Part shown: positions 1 through 4,833 of the stretch, piece after piece | Layout of the letters: every line of letters starts with the position of its first letter | How positions within the stretch are numbered: the stretch's first letter is position 1 | DNA from: Klenkia sp. | Lineage (GTDB): Bacteria > Actinomycetota > Actinomycetes > Mycobacteriales > Geodermatophilaceae | NCBI GenBank assembly: GCA_025966215.1 | Contig: JAOPVM010000375.1 | Location: 1 to 5,198 of the forward strand | Length of the DNA: 5,198 nt | Direction: 5' to 3' | The notes under the pieces: model-generated | Databases searched by the model: none | Told to the model about the DNA's origin: nothing | Seen by the model: the letters and a program-made list of their open reading frames with translations, nothing else | Position numbers and translations under genes: made by a program

Positions 1-438
1 GAAGACCTCGTACGCCGGCACGATCCCGCGCTGCTGCATCTGGGTGTGCAGCTCGACGATGAGGTCCCACGGGTTGCTGAACACGTCGCGGCCGAAGTTG
101 ACCGTGCCCAGCGACAGCGAGGCGGCATCGGGCTCGGCGTCCAGCACGGCCACCCGGTCGGGCAGCGGGTCGGTGACCGCGCCACCGGAGGACAGCTGCA
201 CCACCAGGTCGGTGGACTCCCGGACGGCGGCGACCACCTCGCGCACCCGGACCAGGTCCAGCGTCGGCCGGGTGTCGAGACCGCGGACGTGCAGGTGGAC
301 GACGGCAGCACCGACGGCCTCGCAGTCCCGGGCGGTGGACACGACCTCCTCGACCGTCACCGGCAGGGCGGGGACGTCGGTCTTGGCCGACTCCGCTCCC
401 GTCGGGGCGAGGGTGATGAGGGTGCCCGGGTGGCTCAC
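1..438 (-). CDS. BKACE-family (DUF849) beta-keto acid cleavage enzyme, N-terminal 146 residues
   Basis: Likely a beta-keto acid cleavage enzyme of the 3-keto-5-aminohexanoate cleavage protein type. In that family a Zn(2+)-dependent TIM barrel condenses a beta-keto acid with acetyl-CoA, giving acetoacetate and a new CoA thioester. Visible are an N-terminal strand with LITLAPTGAE, the metal-binding HLH at residues 48-50 (in VVHLHVR), the SSGG loop at 83-86, SLGTVNFG at 109-116 and PAYEVF at the cut end. All are laid out as in the family. The reading frame runs open off the left edge, so roughly half of a usual protein of about 270-300 residues is missing. The GTG start overlaps the ygfZ stop as GTGA, implying translational coupling. 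The family usually has Asp after HxHxR; here it is Gly53. The substrate cannot be deduced. Family call is confident, exact reaction is not. Confidence 0.88.
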   Translation of the reverse strand, partial: MSHPGTLITLAPTGAESAKTDVPALPVTVEEVVSTARDCEAVGAAVVHLHVRGLDTRPTLDLVRVREVVAAVRESTDLVVQLSSGGAVTDPLPDRVAVLDAEPDAASLSLGTVNFGRDVFSNPWDLIVELHTQMQQRGIVPAYEVF

Positions 439-1553
439 CGGCCGATCGTCGCAGACCGGACCGCGCGCACCCGCTCCCGGGCGGCGACCAGGGTGTCGTC
501 CAGGGTGACCACCAGGTCGTCGGGGTCGACGACGGCGACGCTGCCACCGACCCGCAGCTCCACCGGTGCCGCGGCGGACCTTTCCAGCACCGAGGACTTC
601 ACCAGCGCCAGGCCGACGACGCCGAGTTCGTGGTGGCGGACGACGGTCCCGACCCGGCCCACCTCCCGGGTGCCCGCGAGCAACGGGGTGCCCGCCTCCG
701 GCAGGTGCTCCTCCATGCCGTCCAGGTGCAGCAGCACCAACCGGCGCGGAGGACGGCCCAGGTTGTGCACCCGGGCGACGGTCTCCTGGCCCCGGTAGCA
801 GCCCTTCTCCAGGTGCACCGCGGTGCGCAGCCAGGGCGTCTCGTTGGGGATGGTGCGGTGGTCGGTGTCGGTGCCCAGCCGCGGGCGGTGCGCCTCGACG
901 GCCAGCGCGGCCAGCGCGTCGACCCCGGCGAGGGTGGCGCCGGCGTCCAACAGGGTCTGCGCCCGGGCATCGATCTCGGCGCGCGGTACGAGCAGGTCGA
1001 CGACCTCGGCGGTGCCGTCACCGACGGCCGGGGAGCGCCGCGCCCAGCCGCCACCGTCCAGCGCGACGACCGACCACGGCCCGACCGGCACGGGCAGCCC
1101 GGCGGCGGTGAGCACGTCGTCCCCCCGCGGGCCGACCAGGCTCAGCAGCGCCCACTCAGGCGTGACCAGGGCGGGCTCGACGCGCAGCATGAAGCGCATC
1201 CGGTCCAGCCAGCCGACCAGCTCGGCACCCCGGCCGGGCTCGGTGTCGCCCCAGGTGGTGCCGGCCAGTTCGGCGAGCACGACGTGGTGCTCGACGTGGC
1301 CCTGCGGGGAGAGCACCAGTGCCTCGGTGCCGGTGCCGTCGGTCAGCTGGTCGAGGTGCTGGCTGAGCAGGCTGTGCAGCCAGGTCAGCCGGTCGACGCC
1401 GGGGACGACGAGCACGTCGCGGTCGCTGCGGTCGACGAGCACCGCGGCCTCGGCGGCGCGGCGCTGCTCGGGCAGGGGCTCGCCGTAGTGCGCGGCGACG
1501 GCTCCGGACTCGTCGGCGACCGCAGCCGGTCGATGCAGCAGGGGCGAGCTCAT
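435..1553 (-). CDS. ygfZ: Folate-binding YgfZ/GcvT-like protein
   Basis: 372 residues, full length for actinobacterial YgfZ. The family is built like aminomethyltransferase GcvT, binds tetrahydrofolate, and helps make or repair certain Fe-S enzymes, including the tRNA methylthiotransferase MiaB in E. coli; it is cytosolic. The diagnostic signature KGCYRGQE is at residues 250-257, with the conserved Cys at 252. It follows IPNETPW (235-241), and a C-terminal barrel-like part with GxVGTVV lies near 300-305. The N-terminal part carries VDRSDRDVLVVPGVDRLTWLHSL (split: VDRSDRD at 40-46, then the PGVDRL stretch), the usual GcvT-like opening. The ATG start overlaps the stop of the Fur gene as ATGA, and its own stop overlaps the BKACE start as GTGA. 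It is therefore the middle gene of a tightly packed operon. Nothing looks broken. Confidence 0.93.
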   Translation of the reverse strand: MSSPLLHRPAAVADESGAVAAHYGEPLPEQRRAAEAAVLVDRSDRDVLVVPGVDRLTWLHSLLSQHLDQLTDGTGTEALVLSPQGHVEHHVVLAELAGTTWGDTEPGRGAELVGWLDRMRFMLRVEPALVTPEWALLSLVGPRGDDVLTAAGLPVPVGPWSVVALDGGGWARRSPAVGDGTAEVVDLLVPRAEIDARAQTLLDAGATLAGVDALAALAVEAHRPRLGTDTDHRTIPNETPWLRTAVHLEKGCYRGQETVARVHNLGRPPRRLVLLHLDGMEEHLPEAGTPLLAGTREVGRVGTVVRHHELGVVGLALVKSSVLERSAAAPVELRVGGSVAVVDPDDLVVTLDDTLVAARERVRAVRSATIGR

Positions 1554-2020
1554 GGGGACTCCGTTCCGGCCGCGGCGCTGCAGTCCCGGCAGGTGCCGGA
1601 CAGCGCCACATGACCCACGTCCACCCTGAAACCCAGGTCGGCGCCCAGACGTTCCGCGACGCCGTCCATCAGGCCCGGGTCGACCGACTCGATCTTCCCG
1701 CAGGTGGCGCAGACGACGTGCAGGTGCGGGTGCTCGGCGGCGTGGTAGACCGGCGCGCCCTTGCCCAGGGGGGTGTGCCAGACCAGACCGAGCCGGTCGA
1801 GCAGCTCCAGCGTCCGGTAGACCGTGGAGGTGTCCGGCGCGGCCCCGCCCGGCCCGGCGTCGGCCCGCAGCCGGGCGCCGATCTCCTCGGGCGTGCCGTG
1901 TTCGAGGGCGGCGACGGCGGCGAGCACGCGCTGCCGCTGGTTGGTCAACCGCAGCCCGCGCGAGCGCAACTGGTCGGCCAGCGGGGGCGCCTGCTGCGGG
2001 TCGTGGGTGTGGTCGGGCAC
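1550..2020 (-). CDS. Fur-family metal-dependent transcriptional regulator (Nur-like features)
   Basis: 156 residues from the preferred GTG start. The N-terminal winged helix begins with LRSRGLRLTNQRQRVL and contains the recognition helix STVYRTLELL (65-74). The C-terminal dimerisation/metal part has HPHLHVVC (97-104) and two CxxC pairs, C104/C107 and C144/C147, the usual structural Zn site. The overall pattern, including LGLV followed by a GxGAPVYH stretch, recalls actinobacterial nickel regulator Nur more than Zur or FurA, but the metal is not proven. An in-frame GTG at 2047 would give 165 residues and overlap the preceding gene. I prefer GTG at 2020 because a TAGGCT hexamer sits 7 nt before it and because family members begin close to the LRxxGxRLT motif. 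First gene of the ygfZ-BKACE operon, which it may autoregulate; no Fur-box-like palindrome was recognised. Confidence 0.92.
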   Translation of the reverse strand: MPDHTHDPQQAPPLADQLRSRGLRLTNQRQRVLAAVAALEHGTPEEIGARLRADAGPGGAAPDTSTVYRTLELLDRLGLVWHTPLGKGAPVYHAAEHPHLHVVCATCGKIESVDPGLMDGVAERLGADLGFRVDVGHVALSGTCRDCSAAAGTESP

Positions 2021-2027
2021 GGCCCCG

Positions 2028-2033
2028 AGCCTA
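2028..2033 (-). promoter_or_regulatory. Putative -10 element (TAGGCT) of a leaderless fur transcript
   Basis: TAGGCT read on the minus strand lies 7 nt (CGGGGCC) before the GTG at 2020, the spacing expected if transcription begins at the start codon. Its first three bases are the TAG stop of the preceding cyclase-like gene. No convincing -35 hexamer or Shine-Dalgarno sequence is visible. The same hexamer precedes the zinc-ribbon gene. Confidence 0.5.
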
Positions 2034-3005
2034 GGACCGCCCGCCACCGTCCCACCACGACAGCACCCGCACCGCCCCGAGGGTCAGCCACCGGGAGGGC
2101 TGGCCGGCGGGGACGTCGACGTCGAACCACACCGCACCGGGTTCCACCGGCCCCTGCAGCCAGCGTCCGTCGGGCTGCCGGGCGACCCTGAGCAGCTCGA
2201 CGGCGTCGGCGACCCGGGGGTCCGGTGGGCTGCCGTCGACCAGGCTCGCCGCCCGCAGGTGCTCCACCGCCCGGAGCACGTCGTAGCGCCACCGCGAGGG
2301 GTAGGTCGGAGGGGTCAGGCACGGGTCGAGCAGCTCGCCGGTGGACAGCCTGCGGGTCAGCCGACGCTCCAGCAGGTAGCGCTCCCCGCGGTGGCGGGCC
2401 GCGCGCAGGTCGTCGTCCCCACCGGTGGCGACCTCGTGGGCCAGCAGACCGCGCACGGCGTTGAACGTGGAGTGCACCGAGGACCGGGTGGAGCCCTCGA
2501 CCCACTCGCAGTTCCAACCGCCGTCGGCGAGCTGGTGCTCGGGGAACCAGCGGGCGAGCGCCTCGACGTCGGCCCCCAGCCACACGCCGGTCGCCAGGGT
2601 GGTGGCGTTGATGCACACGTCCACCTCGCCGCCCCAGAACGGGAGCCGCTCGTCGTACTCCCACCGGCTGTTGGTGGCGAGCAGCTCGGCGGTGCCGGCC
2701 AGGCGGGTGGCGTCCAGACCCCACTCGCGCAGCGTGGCCAGCGACCACGTGGTGGCCGTCCAGGGCTGGCCCTCGCCCTCGGGGGCGTGCACCTGGCCGT
2801 CGACCTTCGGGAAGAACGCACCGCCGGCCCACTGCCCGTCCGGGTCCTGGTGGGCGAGCAGCCGCGCGCCGTACCCCTCGGTGGCCACCCGCGCGCGGGT
2901 CGCCCGCCAGACGTCCTCGGGTGCGTCGAGCAGATCGCGCTCGACCTGCCAGCGCAGCGCGGGGTCGCTGTCGCGCAGCCAGCCGAGGACGTCGTCGTCC
3001 GCCAT
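2031..3005 (-). CDS. Squalene cyclase/prenyltransferase-like alpha-alpha toroid protein
   Basis: 324 residues, all-helical in appearance, resembling one (alpha/alpha)6 toroid domain of the squalene-hopene cyclase and prenyltransferase superfamily. QW-like repeats are visible: QDPDGQW (53-59), QLADGGWNCEW (158-168) and QPDGRW (277-282). The segment between them is rich in Trp (W82, W87, W95, W115, W124). At about half the length of a squalene-hopene cyclase, and without a recognisable DxDD acid motif, it is unlikely to be a hopanoid cyclase; the true role is unknown. The frame stays open far upstream, but ATG at 3005 is chosen. The divergent zinc-ribbon gene begins at 3039, homology-like sequence starts at MADDDVLGWL, and a TACGGT hexamer lies 7 nt before the ATG. 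Its stop forms part of the fur promoter. No signal peptide or membrane segment is seen. Confidence 0.8.
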   Translation of the reverse strand: MADDDVLGWLRDSDPALRWQVERDLLDAPEDVWRATRARVATEGYGARLLAHQDPDGQWAGGAFFPKVDGQVHAPEGEGQPWTATTWSLATLREWGLDATRLAGTAELLATNSRWEYDERLPFWGGEVDVCINATTLATGVWLGADVEALARWFPEHQLADGGWNCEWVEGSTRSSVHSTFNAVRGLLAHEVATGGDDDLRAARHRGERYLLERRLTRRLSTGELLDPCLTPPTYPSRWRYDVLRAVEHLRAASLVDGSPPDPRVADAVELLRVARQPDGRWLQGPVEPGAVWFDVDVPAGQPSRWLTLGAVRVLSWWDGGGRS

Positions 3006-3012
3006 GCCGGAG

Positions 3013-3018
3013 ACCGTA
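3013..3018 (-). promoter_or_regulatory. Putative -10 element (TACGGT) of the cyclase-like gene, leaderless
   Basis: TACGGT on the minus strand fits TANNNT and is followed by 7 nt (CTCCGGC) and the ATG at 3005. An AGGAGG further upstream is about 17 nt from the ATG, too far to act as a Shine-Dalgarno site for this start. No -35 was recognised. Confidence 0.4.
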
Positions 3019-3026
3019 GGGCCTCC

Positions 3027-3032
3027 TAGGCT
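3027..3032 (+). promoter_or_regulatory. Putative -10 element (TAGGCT) of the zinc-ribbon/pabC transcript, leaderless
   Basis: TAGGCT lies 6 nt (CGCCGG) before the GTG at 3039 and there is no Shine-Dalgarno sequence, so the mRNA probably begins at or next to the start codon. It overlaps a CCTAGG palindrome in the 33-bp spacer between the divergent genes. The opposing TACGGT is only 8 bp away, so the two promoters would compete for polymerase. Confidence 0.5.
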
Positions 3033-3038
3033 CGCCGG

Positions 3039-3242
3039 GTGTTCTTCCTCTTCGGGTTCGGCGACAAGCAGAAGGACCTCGGTCCGGGCCAGACCCGCAC
3101 CTGTCCCCGCTGCACCAACACGACGACCTGGGGCCGGGTGAAGCGGTACCGGCAGTTCACCGTCTTCTTCGTGCCGCTGCTGCGCTGGAAGCGCCAGGAG
3201 CTCGAGGTGTGCGGCATCTGCGGCACGACGCTGGCGGTCTGA
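3039..3242 (+). CDS. Small zinc-ribbon protein
   Basis: 67 residues with two CxxC knuckles, CPRC at 22-25 and CGIC at 58-61, separated by a basic, aromatic segment (WGRVKRYRQFTVFFVPLL). This is the layout of the short actinobacterial zinc-ribbon proteins that start with a hydrophobic MFFLFGFG stretch and a KQKDLGPG-like linker. The paired cysteines should hold one zinc ion. No enzymatic residues are visible, and the role, possibly nucleic-acid or protein binding, is unknown. The GTG start is supported by the conserved-looking MFFLFGFGD opening and by the TAGGCT hexamer 6 nt upstream. The next gene begins 4 nt after its stop, so it is the first gene of a two-gene operon with the pabC-like gene. 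Confidence 0.82.
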   Translation: MFFLFGFGDKQKDLGPGQTRTCPRCTNTTTWGRVKRYRQFTVFFVPLLRWKRQELEVCGICGTTLAV

Positions 3243-3246
3243 CCCG

Positions 3247-4095
3247 GTGGACGACCTGCGCGCGGTGGCGGTCTGGCGGGGCGGGGCGGCGGTGCGCGTG
3301 CCGGCCGACGAGCCGGTGGTGACCGCCTTCGACACCGGGCTGGCCCGGGGGGACGGCGTCTTCGAGTCGGTGTGGGTCACCGGCGGCCGCACCCCGCGGC
3401 TGGCCGACCACCTGGCCCGGCTGCACCGCTCGGCGGCACTGCTCGACCTGCCCCCGGTGGACGGCGAGGTGTGGACCGCGCTGGTCGCCGCGGCGACCGA
3501 CGGCTGGCCGGAGGACGTCGAGGGCGCGTGCCGGCTGTTCCTCACCCGTGGTCTCGGCGAGGGCCACCCGCCCACCGCCCTGGCCCTGCTGGCCGCGGTG
3601 CCGCCGGAGACGATCGCCCAGCGCACCGCCGGCATCTCCGTGGTCGCGCTGACCCTGGGCGTGGCCGCCGACGTGCGGGCGGTGTCGCCGTGGCTGCTGG
3701 GCGGGGCGAAGACGCTGTCCTACGCGGTGAACATGGCCGCGCAGCGGCACGCACACACCGTCGGTGCGGACGACGTCGTGTTCACCTCGATCGAGGGCCG
3801 CCTGCTGGAAGGCCCGACCTCGACGGTGGTCTGGGCCGCCGACGGCACGCTGCACACCCCGCCCCTGGACACCGGCATCCTGGCCGGCACCACCCAGGCC
3901 AGGCTGTTCGCGGCTGCCGAGGCCGCCGGCTGGCCCACCGCCGTCACCCCTGGCAGCGTCGCCGACCTGCACGCCGCCGACGCCGTCTGGCTGTTGTCGG
4001 GCATCCGCGGCGCCGCCCCGGTGACCGCGCTGGACGGCGCAGCGCGCAGTGACGCGGGGTTGACCACTCGTGTGCATGGACTGCTGGCCGGCTGA
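3247..4095 (+). CDS. pabC: Class IV PLP aminotransferase, probable aminodeoxychorismate lyase
   Basis: 282 residues, normal length for fold-type IV PLP enzymes (branched-chain aminotransferase, D-amino-acid transaminase, aminodeoxychorismate lyase). Visible are FDTGLARGDGVFES (28-41), the phosphate-contacting HLARLHRS (55-62), the Schiff-base lysine K155 in GGAKTLSYAVN, the cofactor-contacting Glu188 in LLEGPTS, and GILAGTTQARL (210-220). The KTLSYAVNMAA form is typical of actinobacterial proteins annotated as aminodeoxychorismate lyase. That enzyme splits 4-amino-4-deoxychorismate to p-aminobenzoate and pyruvate in folate synthesis in the cytosol. Residues alone do not exclude another amino-acid aminotransferase. 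GTG start, 4 nt after the zinc-ribbon stop and without its own Shine-Dalgarno, implying coupling or re-initiation. Mycobacteria carry a homologous gene close to ygfZ and a divergent neighbour, which supports the call (family knowledge). Confidence 0.82.
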   Translation: MDDLRAVAVWRGGAAVRVPADEPVVTAFDTGLARGDGVFESVWVTGGRTPRLADHLARLHRSAALLDLPPVDGEVWTALVAAATDGWPEDVEGACRLFLTRGLGEGHPPTALALLAAVPPETIAQRTAGISVVALTLGVAADVRAVSPWLLGGAKTLSYAVNMAAQRHAHTVGADDVVFTSIEGRLLEGPTSTVVWAADGTLHTPPLDTGILAGTTQARLFAAAEAAGWPTAVTPGSVADLHAADAVWLLSGIRGAAPVTALDGAARSDAGLTTRVHGLLAG

Positions 4096-4109
4096 TCCTC
4101 ACCGCACTC

Positions 4110-4123
4110 CGGCAGTGGTGCCG
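4110..4123 (+). repeat. Short inverted repeat after pabC
   Basis: CGGCA and TGCCG flank a 4-nt loop (GTGG), 14 nt after the pabC stop. It could be a weak transcription stop, but the stem is only 5 bp and no U-run follows. Functional status is uncertain. Confidence 0.3.
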
Positions 4124-4131
4124 TGGGAGAC

Positions 4132-4145
4132 GTCTGACGGCAGAC
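4132..4145 (+). repeat. Inverted repeat overlapping the kinase start region
   Basis: GTCTG and CAGAC form a perfect 5-bp inverted repeat around ACGG, ending 7 nt before the GTG of the kinase-like gene. It overlaps the CAGACT hexamer (4141-4146), which lies 6 nt before that GTG and may be a weak -10. It could be an operator, a hairpin following pabC, or chance. Confidence 0.3.
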
Positions 4146-4146
4146 T
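4141..4146 (+). promoter_or_regulatory. Possible weak -10 element (CAGACT) of the kinase-like gene
   Basis: CAGACT matches TANNNT except for the first base and is placed 6 nt before the GTG at 4153, the same geometry as at the zinc-ribbon gene. There is no Shine-Dalgarno sequence. The match is imperfect and no -35 is seen, so this is tentative. Confidence 0.25.
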
Positions 4147-4152
4147 GCCGCG

Positions 4153-4597
4153 GTGAGCTTCGACGTCGCCGCGGTGGCCGGACAGGTGCGCGTTCTGCTC
4201 GACCGCAGACCTGCACCACCGGTGTCCGTGGTGGCGGTCGACGGCCCCGGAGGCTCGGGCAAGACCACCCTCGCTCGCCTGCTGGCCGAGGCTCTCGACG
4301 ACGCGCCGATCGTGCACACCGACCAGTTCGCCACCCCGACGTGCCCCCTCGACTGGTGGCCGCGGGTGATCGACGAGGTCCTGTCCCCGCTGGGCGGTGG
4401 ACACAGGGCCGTCTACACGCCGTACGACTGGGCGAGCACGTCATCCGGTGCGCCCGTCGTGATCGAGCCGGCTCCGATCGTGGTGTTGGAAGGCGTCTCG
4501 TCGTCCCGGGCCGCCTTCCGCCCGTTCCTGCTTCCGCCCGTTCCTGGCCCTCGCGGTGTGGATCGACACCCCCCGAGCTGAACGCCTGACGCGCGGA
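4153..4597 (+). pseudogene. Uridine kinase-like P-loop gene, frameshifted and 3'-truncated
   Basis: The frame from the GTG at 4153 gives 142 residues, ending at TGA 4579-4581. The first 126 are good P-loop kinase sequence: Walker A GPGGSGKT (31-38), the acceptor-side HTDQF (55-59), DWWPR (67-71), YTPYDW (88-93) and the beta-strand PIVVLEGVSSSR (108-119). This resembles the uridine kinase/phosphoribulokinase-like NTPases common in actinobacteria. After L126 an exact 16-bp duplication moves translation into an unrelated tail of 16 residues. If one copy is removed, the frame continues as LALAVWIDTPRAERLTRG, the expected core strand and the start of the lid region. Homology-like sequence then ends near 4597, because the rest of the gene is absent and the sequence becomes antisense to the neighbouring membrane protein gene. 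Full-length relatives have about 200 residues. Probably non-functional; a truncated NTP-binding protein could still be made. The substrate is unknown. Confidence 0.75.
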
Positions 4598-4787
4598 CCC
4601 ACCGGTCGCGCATCCGGCGGAGCCGGACGACGGCGACGGTCAGGAACGCCACGACGCCGATGACAGCGAACGCGATGCGCCCGTGGGAGCCGTCAACGGA
4701 GACGGCGACCACCAGGGCGATCACCGCCAGGAACGCTGCGACGCCCAGGGCGAGCTGGTACCGGGTCAGGTCGACGGGTCGGGCCAC
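4413..4787 (-). CDS. Small two-helix membrane protein, C-terminal end doubtful
   Basis: The first ~63 residues look like a real small membrane protein. A short N-terminal MARPVDLTRY is followed by two hydrophobic segments at about residues 11-31 and 37-55, and then the basic RLRRMRDRW (55-63). No family with known function is recognised. The frame then continues without a stop to TAG at 4413, but residues from about 64 to 124 are simply the antisense of the kinase-like gene, rich in Gly, Ser and Thr and without family character. The natural stop was probably lost when the two genes were joined near 4598, so the tail is likely junk. GTG start, on the same strand as and 46 nt after the HNH endonuclease stop. 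No clear Shine-Dalgarno sequence is seen. A GTG start could also be wrong by a few codons. Confidence 0.5.
   Translation of the reverse strand: MARPVDLTRYQLALGVAAFLAVIALVVAVSVDGSHGRIAFAVIGVVAFLTVAVVRLRRMRDRWVRASGVQLGGCRSTPRGPGTGGSRNGRKAARDDETPSNTTIGAGSITTGAPDDVLAQSYGV
4515..4546 (+). repeat. Exact 16-bp tandem duplication (two copies) inside the kinase-like gene
   Basis: CTTCCGCCCGTTCCTG occurs at 4515-4530 and again immediately at 4531-4546, with no mismatch. Neither flanking base extends the match. Because 16 is not a multiple of 3, the second copy shifts the reading frame. Deleting one copy restores a family-like continuation, so the duplication is the frameshifting event. Confidence 0.95.
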
Positions 4788-4833
4788 GACGGCAGGCCAG
4801 GGCCGCAGACCCCCGCGTGGGCAGGGACGGCGG

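Noticed and set aside
46..1613. Long plus-strand open frames across the BKACE and ygfZ genes
   Set aside because: Their products are Gly/Arg/Gln/Pro-rich with no recognisable motif. They are antisense shadows caused by high GC, and the minus-strand genes have clear signatures.
3020..3025. AGGAGG (minus strand) as Shine-Dalgarno site of the cyclase-like gene
   Set aside because: It is about 17 nt before the ATG, beyond normal spacing; a leaderless start explains the region better.
3006..3635. N-terminal extension of the cyclase-like frame up to 3635 on the minus strand
   Set aside because: It lies antisense to the zinc-ribbon and pabC-like genes, has low-complexity Ser/Thr/Arg-rich content, and the family-like sequence begins at the ATG at 3005.
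3720..4444. Minus-strand open frames opposite pabC and the kinase-like gene
   Set aside because: Ser/Arg/Pro-rich antisense translations; the plus strand shows a PLP lysine motif and a Walker A motif.
4531..4581. The 16-residue tail of the kinase frame as a genuine C-terminus
   Set aside because: It begins exactly at the second copy of the 16-bp duplication, and the alternative frame restores a family-like strand.
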